DNA of 64,000 nt from Streptomyces sp. NRRL S-340. GTDB lineage: Bacteria; Actinomycetota; Actinomycetes; Streptomycetales; Streptomycetaceae. Location of the stretch: assembly GCF_000720185.1 (NCBI RefSeq), contig NZ_JOIY01000034.1:62001-126000 (forward strand). Direction: 5' to 3'. Of this stretch, positions 26,901 through 34,886 are shown in pieces. The number at the start of each line of letters is the position of its first letter. The stretch's first letter is position 1. A program made the translations under genes and the position numbers. A model generated the notes under the pieces. The model ran no database searches and was not told the origin of the DNA. It worked only from the letters and a program-made list of their open reading frames with translations.

Positions 26901-27063
26901 TGTCGGCCGGGCGGGCGGACTGCGCGGCGAGCCGGGCGTCCGAGGGCGGGGCCGGGGACGCGGGCGGGAGTGCGGCCGAGGCCGGGGGCGCCAGGGGCGA
27001 CAGCAGTGCGGCGGACAGGGCGAGGGCCAGGGCGGTTGTGTTACGGCGGACGGTGCCGGCCAC
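23956..27063 (-). CDS. Secreted GH13 alpha-amylase with pullulanase-associated starch-binding modules
   Basis: 1035 residues from GTG 27063, which has an AGGAGAG site 8 bases upstream. Signal peptide about 1-31. The GH13 barrel (about 55-600) has nucleophile Asp307 (DGFRVDTAKN), acid Glu341 (LFGEAF) and Asp412 (GSHDMG). Two CBM41-like modules follow, each opening with VxHYHRADGDYTG. The tail (YADQQAFTVDPRDRGRIADA) resembles the entry to the pullulanase domain of Streptomyces amylopullulanases but stops there, giving the roughly 110-kDa size I associate with secreted AcbE/AcbZ-type amylases of acarbose producers. Expected role: extracellular starch degradation while the inhibitor is present. 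It lies directly downstream of the second amylase gene. Confidence 0.85.
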   Translation of the reverse strand: MAGTVRRNTTALALALSAALLSPLAPPASAALPPASPAPPSDARLAAQSARPADSREQFYLLLPDRFADGSPANDRGGLTGDRLTTGYDPTDKDFFQGGDLRGVIDRLDYIKGLGTTAIWLAPVFRNKPVTVRDGRATANYHGYAITDFTRVDPHFGTEADLTELIGKAHRKGMKVFFDVITNHTADTIDYAEQQYGYRSKGAYPYLDTTGRPFDDAQGMRPTDAGGAPYTPRTSTDPRDRKVPDWLNDPAMYHNRGNSTFAGESALYGDFQGMDDLWTERPEVVRGMEKIYEKWVRDYRVDGFRVDTAKNVGMDFWTQWATALDRYAAQHGRPHFFLFGEAFSADPAITAPYVTQGRLDSTLDFPFQAAARNFASRGGPADDLAHVFAQDYRYGTDKTDAYSEVTFLGSHDMGRIGTFLAQDNPGAGDAELLRRDRLAHELMFLSRGNPVIYSGDEQGFTGAGGDVDARQTMFASRVPDYLDDDEIGTDRTAASDSYDTAHPLYRAVAALSRLTRRHPALRDGVQTERYAQGSVYAVTRTGLQEQRPYLVAFNNADRAKTVTVPTGTANTEFRALYGTTGTVRGGADGKVTVTVPAWSSVVFRAAKRLPAPAARPALTLHAPAAGAHGTVEISADTGGGELDRVVFAAQTGSGAWRTLGTADHAPYTITQHLSADVAAGTPLRYKAVVVDRAGRTAGALASTTAGATPAAARPTAARHRAVVHYHRADGDYTGLTLRTADGRTAPFTGRDAYGAFAWFEPAAGTTAVRFTVEKNGTADGPARTLDFAAAAEVWTAQGSDSVEAARPTGAYPPQDPAKAVIHYHRADGDYTGWGLHAWTGAAHPPEWNDPVRPVGQDSFGLVFEVPLTAHADSLSYILHKKEEKDVPVDEALDFSLYGHEVWRVAGDPDYLAPSLAGAFGLDLTASAATWLDDTTVVWQGTGTGVAGQQLVYAPHGGITVQDGALSDEGYWLRLIPTTLTAAQRAAHPRYADQQAFTVDPRDRGRIADARAAAQVIATQRADDGALLAATTVRRP

Positions 27064-27096
27064 GTGAGGTCTCTCCTCGTCTTCTCGGTACGGGCA

Positions 27097-27137
27097 CACG
27101 GGCCGGTGGCCCCTCGCTGAGGGGGCACCGGCCCGTG
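27097..27137 (-). terminator. Strong hairpin between the two amylase genes
   Basis: CACGGGCCGGTG pairs with CACCGGCCCGTG, extended by CCCCTC/GGGGG around a small loop. It lies after the 27210 stop and only 34 bases before the GTG of the next amylase, so it may act as a terminator or as an attenuator within a tandem pair. Confidence 0.7.
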
Positions 27138-27209
27138 CCGGGACCTGGTGGCGGCTCGTGCCGTGCGGCGGTCAGCCGCCCGGGTGGGCGGCTTCCCGCT
27201 GTACGGCGG

Positions 27210-28919
27210 TCAGCCGCGCCAGGTGTCGTTCAGGGTGAGCAGGCCGCCGGTGCCGACGGTGGCGGTGCGGTTGGCGCCGCTCTCCCAGGTGACGTTGCCG
27301 CTCGCGTCCTTGCGGAGGTACTTGTACTGGAAGGCCGTGCCCGCGGGCAGGGAGACGTCCAGCTTCCACACGGGGTAGCTCGCGGGGTCCAGCTTCAGGG
27401 CGTTGGCGGTGTTCCAGTTGCCGAGCGCGGCGTTGTCCCCGGTGACGTAGATGTTCTGGCCCCACTGGGTGGTGGCGTTGACGTGGAAGGACGCGCCGGT
27501 GGCGGTGCTGCCGCCGTCGCCGCCGCCGTTGCCGGAGCCGCCGCAGGTCTTCGCGCCGACGTGCAGGGCGAGCGCGGAGTCGGCGCCGAGCGTGGCGGTG
27601 AACTGCCCGGAGGAGTTCACGGTGACGCCCTTGCCGCTCTGCACGTCGCAGTAGTCGCCGGCCGGCAGGGAGGTCTGGAAGGTGCGGGTCAGTGCGGAGC
27701 CCTCGTGGTTGATGGCGACGTAGGCCTTGTCACCGCGGCCGAAGGCGATCTGGTTGCCGCCGTTGTCCCACCAGTCGGTCACCGCGGTCCCGGCGGCCGT
27801 GTTGCGGAGCTTGACCATGCTCGCGATCTCGCGCCAGGCGTGCTCGCACTTCCAGCCGTCGGTGTAGCAGGCGTTGACCTGCCCGTTGTCCGGGCCTCCG
27901 GCGTCCTTGTCGCTGAACTCGTAGCCGGAGTGGACGTCGGGCGAGCCGTAGGGCCAGGCCAGCATGAAGACGTGTGCGAGGGTGTACTTGGCGCCGTCCT
28001 TGTAGGTGAGGGTGCCGCCGTTGCGCTCGGTGTCGTGGTTGGTGATGAACACGGAGGCCTTGTCGGAGCGGACCAGGCCCCAGTCCTCGCCGAAGTTCTT
28101 CAGCTCCGAGAGCTTCTCGTTGTTGAAGACCCGCTTGAGGTCGTAGGCGTAGTTGAACTCCTGGACGTCGCCGGTGCCGTAGTACTCGGGCGGCTGCACC
28201 GCCTCGCCGGCCGCGCCGATCGTCTCCTGCTTCCAGTAGACGCCGGGGGAGGTCAGCCGGGACTTGATGTTGGCGAGGTCGTCCTCGGGGATGTGCTTGG
28301 CCGCGTCGATGCGGAAGCCGTCGACGCCGAGGGAGAGCAGGTCGTTCATGTACCCGGCGATGGTCTTGCGGACGTACTCCTCGCCGGTGTCCAGGTCGGG
28401 CAGGCCGCCCATCTCGCAGTGCTGGACGTTCCAGCGGTCCGCGTAGTTGGTGACCGGCGAGGTGCAGTCGTCCATGTCGGCGGCGGAGTACGTGCCCGGG
28501 TAGTCGTACTTGCTGAAGGGCGAACCCGCGGTGCCGGTGCCGGAGGCGTTGGCCATGTGGTTGATCACGGTGTCCGCGACCACCTTCACGCCGGCGGCGT
28601 GGCAGGTGTCGACCATGCTCCTGAACGCGGCGCGGTCGCCGAGCTTGGTGCCGATCTTGTAGCTGACCGGCTGGTAGGCCGTCCACCAGGAACTTCCCTG
28701 GATGTGCTCGTTCGGCGGGGAGACCTGAACGTATCCGTACCCGTCGGGGCCCAGCTCGTCCGTGCAGGCCTTGGCGACGGAGGCGAAGTTCCACTCGAAC
28801 ATCACCGCGGTGACGTCCTTGCCGCCCGGCGCCGCGGCCTGGGCGGGCGTGGGTGCCGTGACGGCCACAGCGGCTCCCGCCAGGGCGGCGAGTGCAGCGG
28901 CCACGGTCTTTCTGGCCAT
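27210..28919 (-). CDS. Secreted GH13 alpha-amylase with C-terminal CBM20
   Basis: 569 residues. Signal peptide 1-29 (cleavage at AQAAA). The catalytic domain is of the animal/Streptomyces type: nucleophile Asp205 (GFRIDAAKH), acid Glu232 (KQETI) and Asp296 (TNHDTERN). A Gly/Ser linker near residue 460 leads to a starch-binding CBM20 (about 470-569: [41 protein letters not shown]). It hydrolyses starch to malto-oligosaccharides, which can serve as acceptor supply for pseudo-oligosaccharide assembly. Tandem with the second amylase. Inhibitor resistance is inferred from context and not visible in sequence. CTTGC/GCAAG operator-like words lie about 85-110 bases upstream. Confidence 0.92.
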   Translation of the reverse strand: MARKTVAAALAALAGAAVAVTAPTPAQAAAPGGKDVTAVMFEWNFASVAKACTDELGPDGYGYVQVSPPNEHIQGSSWWTAYQPVSYKIGTKLGDRAAFRSMVDTCHAAGVKVVADTVINHMANASGTGTAGSPFSKYDYPGTYSAADMDDCTSPVTNYADRWNVQHCEMGGLPDLDTGEEYVRKTIAGYMNDLLSLGVDGFRIDAAKHIPEDDLANIKSRLTSPGVYWKQETIGAAGEAVQPPEYYGTGDVQEFNYAYDLKRVFNNEKLSELKNFGEDWGLVRSDKASVFITNHDTERNGGTLTYKDGAKYTLAHVFMLAWPYGSPDVHSGYEFSDKDAGGPDNGQVNACYTDGWKCEHAWREIASMVKLRNTAAGTAVTDWWDNGGNQIAFGRGDKAYVAINHEGSALTRTFQTSLPAGDYCDVQSGKGVTVNSSGQFTATLGADSALALHVGAKTCGGSGNGGGDGGSTATGASFHVNATTQWGQNIYVTGDNAALGNWNTANALKLDPASYPVWKLDVSLPAGTAFQYKYLRKDASGNVTWESGANRTATVGTGGLLTLNDTWRG

Positions 28920-29002
28920 GTTTTCTCCAGTTCGTGGGGTGGGGTGACACCGGAGCAGCAGCCTCGAGTGGCAACGCGCCGTGCCGGAGAAGGCCGTGTG
29001 AC

Positions 29003-29030
29003 TCTTGCCGCCGATGTTTCTTGCTGCAAG
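29003..29030 (-). promoter_or_regulatory. Operator-like CTTGC palindrome in the amylase promoter
   Basis: CTTGC-T-GCAAG (29020-29030) is a perfect palindrome, and a second TCTTGC word lies 16 bases away (29003-29008). The site is 84-111 bases upstream of the amylase start. GCAAG/CTTGC words recur in the acbA/acbV promoter region. A LacI/MalR-type regulator of maltose and starch genes is the obvious candidate, by inference. Confidence 0.5.
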
Positions 29031-29126
29031 AGATTGCGGCCGAGAACGTACGGCGCCGCATTACCGTGGGTCAACCCCTCCCGCGGAAAAGACCGTTCAT
29101 CAGGCGATCGACGCCCGTAGAACACC

Positions 29127-29152
29127 GCAAGGCCTTTCGCAAAAATTTCAGC
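29127..29152. promoter_or_regulatory. GCAAGGC...TTTCAGC element shared with the acbA/acbV promoter
   Basis: GCAAGGC (29127-29133) and TTTCAGC (29146-29152) are separated as in 31471-31495, where the same two words occur with one base less between them. It lies about 210 bases upstream of the amylase gene, between acbB and the amylase. Confidence 0.45.
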
Positions 29153-29308
29153 GATGCTACGTTCGTCGAACTCCGGCCCCCGGTCGGGGGGTTGGTCCGC
29201 CGGTCAGCCGCCGGGTCACCCCCACGCGCCCGGCCGGCCGGCCGGAGTACCCCAGTCCCCCCACCCCTCCCCCTTCTCACCTCTCCCCCCGTTCTTCCAC
29301 GGCCCTGT

Positions 29309-30286
29309 TCAGGACGAGGTCAGCAACGGCTCCCACCACGTGCGGTGGGCGCGGTACCAGTCCACCGTCCCGGTCAGCGCGGCGTCGAAGCCGACCTGGG
29401 GCCGGTAGCCGAGTTCCGCGGTGATCCGGCCGTGGTCGACGGCGTACCGGCGGTCGTGCCCCGGCCGGTCGGTGACGTGCGTGATGCGGTCGGGGCCCGC
29501 GCCGCACCGTTCGAGCAGGCGGTGCGCGAGGTCCAGGTTGGTCAGCACCGTGCCGCCGCCGATGTTGTAGACGCGGCCGGGCCGGCCCCCCGTGCGCACC
29601 AGTTCCACCGCGTGCACGTGGTCGTCCACGTGCAGCCAGTCGCGCACCTGCGCGCCGTCGCCGTACACCGGCAGGTTCCCGCCGGTCAGCAGCGCGGTCA
29701 CGAAGCGCGGGATGACCTTCTCGGGGTGCTGGTAGGGGCCGAAGTTGTTGGTGCAGCGGGTCACCCGGACGTCGAGGCCGCGGGTGTGGTGGTGGGCGAG
29801 CGCGATGAGGTCGGCCGCCGCCTTGGAGGCCGCGTACGGCGAGCTGGGCCGCAGCGGGTCGTCCTCCACGGCGGCGCCCCGGGGCAGCGAGCCGTAGACC
29901 TCGTCGGTGGAGATCTGCACGAAGGTGCGCACGCCGTGCCGCAGGGCGGCGTCGAGGAGGGTCTGGGTGCCGACCACGTTGGTGCGGGTGAAGCCGGAGC
30001 CGTCCTCGATCGAGCGGTCCACGTGGGACTCGGCGGCGAAGTGCACGATGTCGTCGTGCCCGGCGGCCAGCTTCCGCACGGTCGCCGGGTCGCACACGTC
30101 GCCCTCGACGAAGGTGAGCCGGCCGTCCCCGCGGACCGCGTCGAGGCGGGTGAGGCTGCCGGCGTAGGTGAGTTTGTCGAGCACGGTCACCTCGACGCCG
30201 GGCGGGCCGGCCGGGCCGAGCAGCGTGCGGACGTAGGCGGAGCCGATGAAGCCGGCTCCGCCGGTGACGAGAACGCGGGATGTCAT
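29309..30286 (-). CDS. acbB: dTDP-glucose 4,6-dehydratase
   Basis: 325-residue extended SDR that converts dTDP-glucose to dTDP-4-keto-6-deoxyglucose. GGAGFIG (8-14) binds NAD. STDEVYG carries the catalytic Thr-Asp-Glu, YAASK holds the Tyr/Lys pair, and RCTNNFGPYQHPEKVIPRF and YGDGAQVRDWLHVDDH are family signatures. All key residues are present, and length is normal. Its ATG overlaps the stop of the synthase gene upstream (ATGA). Together with the aminotransferase at 31580 it should supply dTDP-4-amino-4,6-dideoxyglucose, the amino sugar of acarviosine-type inhibitors. Confidence 0.95.
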   Translation of the reverse strand: MTSRVLVTGGAGFIGSAYVRTLLGPAGPPGVEVTVLDKLTYAGSLTRLDAVRGDGRLTFVEGDVCDPATVRKLAAGHDDIVHFAAESHVDRSIEDGSGFTRTNVVGTQTLLDAALRHGVRTFVQISTDEVYGSLPRGAAVEDDPLRPSSPYAASKAAADLIALAHHHTRGLDVRVTRCTNNFGPYQHPEKVIPRFVTALLTGGNLPVYGDGAQVRDWLHVDDHVHAVELVRTGGRPGRVYNIGGGTVLTNLDLAHRLLERCGAGPDRITHVTDRPGHDRRYAVDHGRITAELGYRPQVGFDAALTGTVDWYRAHRTWWEPLLTSS

Positions 30287-31350
30287 GAGTACAACTGCAC
30301 CTTGCTGTGGTCGCCGATGACGAGACGGTGGGCCTGCGGGAGCCGGGGCGCCGCGGCCACGGTCGCCTCGCGGCCGATGAGTGACTGCTCGATCCGGGCG
30401 GCACCCTCCACACACGCGCCCCGCAGGAGCACGGAGTAGCCGATCGCGCTGTCCTCGATCCGGCAGTCCTCGGCGATGGCGGTGTAGGGGCCGACGCTGG
30501 AGTTGCTGACGACGGCTCCCGCCCCGATCACCACGGGGCCGACGATACGCGACCCCCTGACGACGGCGCCCTCCTCGACACGGACCCGGCCCACCAGCAC
30601 GCTGTGCGGGTCGACCTTGCCGTCGACGCGCCCCTCGATCCGGTCCAGGACGTGCCGGTTGGCCTCCAGCATGTCGTCGACGCTGCCGGTGTCGCGCCAG
30701 GGCCGGGTGGTCGTCTCGCCGCGCACGGCCAGGCCCCGGTCGATCATCCACTGCACCGCGTGGGTGATCTCCAGCTCGCCGCGGCCGGAGGGCCGGATGG
30801 CGCGCACCGCCTCGTGCACGGCCGGGGAGAAGGCGTAGACGCCGATGAGCGCGAGGTCGCTGGCCGGGTGCTCGGGTTTCTCCTCCAGCCGCCGGACCAG
30901 TCCGCCGTCGTCGACCTCGGCGACGCCGAAGGCGCTCGGGTCGGGCACCGGGGTGAGCAGCAGCCGTGCGGCGTCGTGGCCGGCCGCGGCGCGGCGCACG
31001 AAGCCGCTGACACCGTCCTCCAGGTAGTTGTCCCCGAGGTAGAGCAGGAAGTCGTCGTCGCCGAGGAAGTCCCGGGCGAGCAGGACCGCGTGCGCGAGGC
31101 CGAGCGGCGCCGACTGGTGCAGGTAGGTCACCCGCACGCCGAAAGCCGCTCCGTCGCCGAGCACCTGGCGGATGTCGTCGGCGTGGCCGCCGACCACGAC
31201 ACCCACCTCCTCGATGCCCGCCTCGGCGATGGCCTGCAGGGCGTAGGCGAGGACGGGTTTGTTGGCGATGGGCAGGAGCTGTTTGGCGCGTGTGTGGGTG
31301 AAGGGCCGCAGTCTGCTGCCTGTGCCGCCCGCCAGGACCAGGGCTTTCAC
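30283..31350 (-). CDS. acbA: Glucose-1-phosphate thymidylyltransferase, long StrD-like form
   Basis: 355 residues from GTG 31350 (VKALVLAGGTGSRLRP); GTG 31359 would add three residues. It makes dTDP-glucose from glucose 1-phosphate and dTTP. LAGGTGSRLRP and KQLLPIANKP are the nucleotide-binding motifs, LGDNYLEDG supplies the metal-binding Asp, and EEKPEHP and WRDTGSVDDM follow. A C-terminal left-handed beta-helix (about 250-345) marks the antibiotic-type subgroup (StrD, AcbA) rather than primary-metabolism RmlA. It is the first gene of the minus-strand pair with acbB, divergent from the long plus-strand operon. Shared control from the 31351-31579 region is likely. Confidence 0.93.
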   Translation of the reverse strand: MKALVLAGGTGSRLRPFTHTRAKQLLPIANKPVLAYALQAIAEAGIEEVGVVVGGHADDIRQVLGDGAAFGVRVTYLHQSAPLGLAHAVLLARDFLGDDDFLLYLGDNYLEDGVSGFVRRAAAGHDAARLLLTPVPDPSAFGVAEVDDGGLVRRLEEKPEHPASDLALIGVYAFSPAVHEAVRAIRPSGRGELEITHAVQWMIDRGLAVRGETTTRPWRDTGSVDDMLEANRHVLDRIEGRVDGKVDPHSVLVGRVRVEEGAVVRGSRIVGPVVIGAGAVVSNSSVGPYTAIAEDCRIEDSAIGYSVLLRGACVEGAARIEQSLIGREATVAAAPRLPQAHRLVIGDHSKVQLYS

Positions 31351-31470
31351 ACCGGCCACCGGTGTCGCGCAAGGGGCTGGGTCTGTGGTCTCACGGATCT
31401 CTCCTCGAACGCGGGTCGCGGTGTCACCGGCTGAGCTGTTCCTGACTCAAGCAGAGGTGTGCCGAGCAGC

Positions 31471-31505
31471 GCAAGGCGCTTCTGAAATTTTCAGCAAGTC
31501 CTTGC
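31471..31505. promoter_or_regulatory. Palindromic operator cluster between divergent cluster arms
   Basis: GCAAGGC (31471-31477), the 13-base palindrome CTGAAA-T-TTTCAG (31482-31494) and GCAAG-TC-CTTGC (31494-31505) adjoin each other in the only long spacer between the acbA/acbB arm and the acbV operon. The words recur upstream of the amylase genes. The site is positioned to control both arms. Confidence 0.55.
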
Positions 31506-31579
31506 AGAGGGCGCGTCTTTGGTGTTTGACTCGCCACCGGCATCGCCCAACGGCGCGGCGCAGCGCGCAGTTCGCACAC

Positions 31580-32890
31580 ATGAGTTGGGGGCAGTACGTG
31601 ACAGGTCGGCACCAGCGGGAACGGCTGGAGCGGGAGGCCGGGCATCTGGCACCGGGCGCCTCGGAGGAGGCCGCCGTGGGGCGCCGGGTGTTCGCCGAGG
31701 GCCGCGGCCCCGTCCTCACCGATCTCGACGGCAACCAGTACCTCGACTTCGCGGCGGGCACCCTGACCCAGTCACTGGGCCACGGGCACCCCGAGGTCGT
31801 CCGGGCGCTCACCGAGCAGGCGGGCCGGCTGTGGAACGTGCACGACTCGGCCACACCCGAGCGGGCCGCGCTCCTGGACCTGCTGGCCCGGCTGCTGCCC
31901 GAACAGCTGAACACCTATGCGCTGTTCTCCACCGGCGCCGAGGTCGTCGAGGCCGCGCTGCGCGTGGTGCAGGCGACCGCGCCGCCCGGCCGCAACCGGA
32001 TCGGCGCGCTGCGCGGCGGCTTCCACGGCAAGACCATGGGCGCCCGGATGCTCGTCCACTGGGACGTCGGCCACCAGGCGTTCGCCGGCAACTCCGTGCT
32101 CGGGTACTCCGCCTACTGCTACCGCTGCCCGCTGGAACTCACCTACCCCTCGTGCGGGGTGCGGTGCGCCTCGCTGGTGCGCCGGCACATCGCCGAGAAG
32201 CCGAACGTCTCCGCGCTGGTCTTCGAGCCCGTGCTCGGCGCCGCCGGCGTGGTCGTGCCGCCGCCGGGCTACTGGGAGCAGATCGCGGAGGCGTGCCGCT
32301 CCCACGGGGTGCTGCTCGTCGCCGACGAGGTGCTGACCGGCGGCGGCCGCACCGGAACGTTCCTGGCCAGCGAGCAGTTCGGCGTCGAACCCGACCTGGT
32401 GACCCTGTCCAAGGGGATGGCCAGCGGGTTCCCGTTCGCCGTGCTGGCCGGGCGCTCGGAGCTGCTGCGCCATCCGGCGGCGGCCGGGGCGGGGGCCTAC
32501 GCCTCGACGTACGCGGGCAACCCGCTGGGCATCGCCGCCGCCCGCGCCACCCTGGAGGTCGTCGAACGCGACCGGCTGATCGAGCGGGTACGGGTCCTCG
32601 GGGACCTGCTGCGCGAGCGGCTGGCGGCGCTGCACGCGCGGTTCGACAACCTCGGTGACGTGCGCGGCATCGGACTGCTGTACGGACTGGAGTTCGTCAC
32701 CGACCGGGCGAGCCGCACCCCCGCGCCCGACCTGGCCCGCGCGGTGTACACCACCGCGCTCGACCTGGGTCTGCGGGTCGCCCTCGGCGGGCACATCCTG
32801 CGGCTGGCACCGCCGTTCACCCTGGACGAACCGCTGCTGGACGAGGGCGTGCGACTGCTCGAACAGGCCATGGAGCGGGTGCTGTCGTGA
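31580..32890 (+). CDS. acbV: Class III PLP aminotransferase for dTDP-4-keto-6-deoxyglucose
   Basis: 436 residues from ATG 31580. GTG 31598, with a GGGGG site 6 bases before it, is an equally good start. Fold-type I PLP enzyme of the GabT class: GAEVVEAALR, GGFHGKTMGA, Asp249 (VADEVLTGGGRTG) for the pyridine nitrogen, and Lys278 (TLSKGMASG) for the Schiff base. In the acarbose pathway such an enzyme (AcbV) installs the 4-amino group on dTDP-4-keto-6-deoxyglucose. Four cysteines (180, 183, 192, 196) form a CxxC-x8-Cx3C set, a possible structural metal site. It is the first gene of the long operon, and its stop overlaps the next start (GTGA). Confidence 0.88.
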   Translation: MSWGQYVTGRHQRERLEREAGHLAPGASEEAAVGRRVFAEGRGPVLTDLDGNQYLDFAAGTLTQSLGHGHPEVVRALTEQAGRLWNVHDSATPERAALLDLLARLLPEQLNTYALFSTGAEVVEAALRVVQATAPPGRNRIGALRGGFHGKTMGARMLVHWDVGHQAFAGNSVLGYSAYCYRCPLELTYPSCGVRCASLVRRHIAEKPNVSALVFEPVLGAAGVVVPPPGYWEQIAEACRSHGVLLVADEVLTGGGRTGTFLASEQFGVEPDLVTLSKGMASGFPFAVLAGRSELLRHPAAAGAGAYASTYAGNPLGIAAARATLEVVERDRLIERVRVLGDLLRERLAALHARFDNLGDVRGIGLLYGLEFVTDRASRTPAPDLARAVYTTALDLGLRVALGGHILRLAPPFTLDEPLLDEGVRLLEQAMERVLS

Positions 32891-33978
32891 TCGTCGCGGA
32901 GAACCTCGTCAAGGAGTTCCGGATCCCCGAACGCAGGTCCGGCCTGGCCGGCAGCCTGTCCACGCTGCTGACCCGCCGGCACCGCGTCGTGCGCGCGGTC
33001 GACGACGTGTCCTTCACCGTCCCGGCCGGCTCGAAGACGGCGTACATCGGCGCCAACGGGGCCGGCAAGTCCACCACGATCAAGATGCTCACCGGCATCA
33101 TGACGCCCACCAGCGGGCGCTGCCTGGTCGGCGGCATCGAGCCCTACCGGCACCGGCAGCTCAACGCGCGCGGCATCGGCGTCGTCTTCGGACAGCGCAG
33201 CCAGCTGTGGTGGGACCTGTCCGTGCCGGACTCCTTCCGCATCCTGCGCAGGATCTACGACATCCCCGACGCGGTCTACCGCCGCAACCTCGCCCTGTAC
33301 CGGGAACTCCTGGACATCGACGCCCTCGGCGGCACACCCGTGCGCCAGCTCAGCCTGGGCCAGCGGATGCGCGCCGAGATCGCGGCGAGCCTGCTGCACG
33401 ACCCGGCGGTGGTGTTCTGGGACGAGCCGACCATCGGCCTGGACATGGTCCTCAAGGACGCGGTGCGCCACCTGGTCAACCACGTCCACCGGGAGCTGGG
33501 CACCACGGTCGTGCTCACCAGCCACGACATCACCGACATCGCCGCGATCTGCGACAGCGCGCTGGTCGTGGACCGGGGGCGGGTGGTGCACCAGGGCAGC
33601 ATCCGGGACCTGCTGCGCGGCGCCGACCGGCGCTCGGTCGTGTTCGACCACCGCGGCGGCCCCGCCCCCGCGGCGGCCTGCGCGGACATCGAGCGGGGAC
33701 TGCCGGGGGTGACGGCCTCGCCCGGCGAGGACGGCCGGATCCGCGTGGAGTACCCGGTGGAGCGGCTCACCTCGCGACAGGTGCTGGGCTTCCTCCTGGA
33801 CCGCTTCGACCTGGCGGACTGCTACGCGCCCGAACCGGACCTGGAGGACGTGCTCCGCGAGATCTACGGCGGCGGACGGCGGGAGGCGGTCCCGGCCGGC
33901 GTCCCGGGCGCGGCCGACGTCCCGGCCGCGGACCGCGTCCCGGGCGCGGGCGCCCGGGAGGACGGTGGTCCCGTATGA
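32887..33978 (+). CDS. acbW: ABC-2 exporter ATPase
   Basis: 363 residues from GTG 32887. Walker A GANGAGKST (55-63), signature LSLGQ (155-159) and Walker B VVFWDE (Glu180) are intact. The domain continues to about 245 and is followed by a 115-residue C-terminal part with a Pro/Ala-rich tail. Paired with two membrane proteins it forms an exporter resembling AcbWXY, proposed to move acarbose out of the cell. It starts in a GTGA overlap with acbV and ends in an ATGA overlap with the next gene. Confidence 0.9.
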   Translation: MIVAENLVKEFRIPERRSGLAGSLSTLLTRRHRVVRAVDDVSFTVPAGSKTAYIGANGAGKSTTIKMLTGIMTPTSGRCLVGGIEPYRHRQLNARGIGVVFGQRSQLWWDLSVPDSFRILRRIYDIPDAVYRRNLALYRELLDIDALGGTPVRQLSLGQRMRAEIAASLLHDPAVVFWDEPTIGLDMVLKDAVRHLVNHVHRELGTTVVLTSHDITDIAAICDSALVVDRGRVVHQGSIRDLLRGADRRSVVFDHRGGPAPAAACADIERGLPGVTASPGEDGRIRVEYPVERLTSRQVLGFLLDRFDLADCYAPEPDLEDVLREIYGGGRREAVPAGVPGAADVPAADRVPGAGAREDGGPV

Positions 33979-34886
33979 CCGGCTCGGCACCCGCACCCGC
34001 CTCCGGCCACGGACCCGGGCACGCATCCGCGTCCGGCCGCGCGCCCGGCCCCGGAAAGGTCCGCGGCCCCGGCCCCCTGGGGCGCGTCCGCCCCTACCTG
34101 TCCTTCGCCACCGGCGGCCTGCAGTCGCTGCTCCAGTACCGCTCGACGTTCGTCATGACCGGGGTCACCGCCGCGGCCGGCGCCGCCGTCACCGTCTTCC
34201 TGTGGCGGGCGGTGTACGCGGACGCCCCGCCCGGCGGCGGTCCGGGCGGTTTCACCGCCGAGGGCATCACCACCTACCTGCTGATGGCCCAGGTCCTCCA
34301 GGTGCTGCACGCCAACCGGGTGGACGACGAGGTCGCCGCCGAGGTGTACCGCGGTGACGTCGCGGTCATGCTGGTGCGGCCGGTCAGCTACCCGGTGGTG
34401 CGGTTCTTCGCCTGTCTGCCCGTGGTCGCGGCCAACGCCGTGCTGGTCGGGGTGCCGGTGCTCGTCCTGTTCGCCCTGCTGGTGCCGCTGACCGTGCCCC
34501 GGCCGGCGGACGTGCCGCTGTTCCTGGTCTCGGCCGCGCTCTCCGTCCTCCTCGCCTTCTTCGTGAACCTGCTGACCGGGATGACCGGCTTCCTCACCAC
34601 CAACACCTGGGGGGTGCGGATGGTGAAGCAGAGCGTGGTCGCCTTCTTCGCCGGTCAGCTGGTGCCGATCGCGCTCATGCCGGGCCCGCTCGCGGCGCTC
34701 GCCTCCGCGCTGCCCTTCCGCGGCATGGTCGACGCCCCGCTGACCCTGCTGCTCGGCCGCTACGACGGCTGGACGGGCGCGGCCGACGTGCTCGCCCGGC
34801 AACTGGGCTGGGTGGCCGCCCTGACGGTGCTCACCACCGTGCTGTGGCGGGCCTCGCTGAGCCGGCTGGAGGTGCTCGGCGGATGA
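33975..34886 (+). CDS. acbX: ABC-2 exporter membrane subunit 1
   Basis: 303 residues. After a 35-residue Ala/Pro/Gly/Arg-rich leader come about six membrane helices (near 60-80, 115-135, 155-180, 185-210, 225-245 and 275-295). GVRMVKQSVVAFFAGQLVPIALMPGPL and ALPFRGMVDAPLTLLLGRYD match the DUF990-type ABC-2 permeases that work with daunorubicin-type ATPases. No substrate-binding protein is encoded, consistent with export. Both ends overlap neighbours by ATGA, favouring equal synthesis of the transporter parts. Confidence 0.86.
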   Translation: MTGSAPAPASGHGPGHASASGRAPGPGKVRGPGPLGRVRPYLSFATGGLQSLLQYRSTFVMTGVTAAAGAAVTVFLWRAVYADAPPGGGPGGFTAEGITTYLLMAQVLQVLHANRVDDEVAAEVYRGDVAVMLVRPVSYPVVRFFACLPVVAANAVLVGVPVLVLFALLVPLTVPRPADVPLFLVSAALSVLLAFFVNLLTGMTGFLTTNTWGVRMVKQSVVAFFAGQLVPIALMPGPLAALASALPFRGMVDAPLTLLLGRYDGWTGAADVLARQLGWVAALTVLTTVLWRASLSRLEVLGG

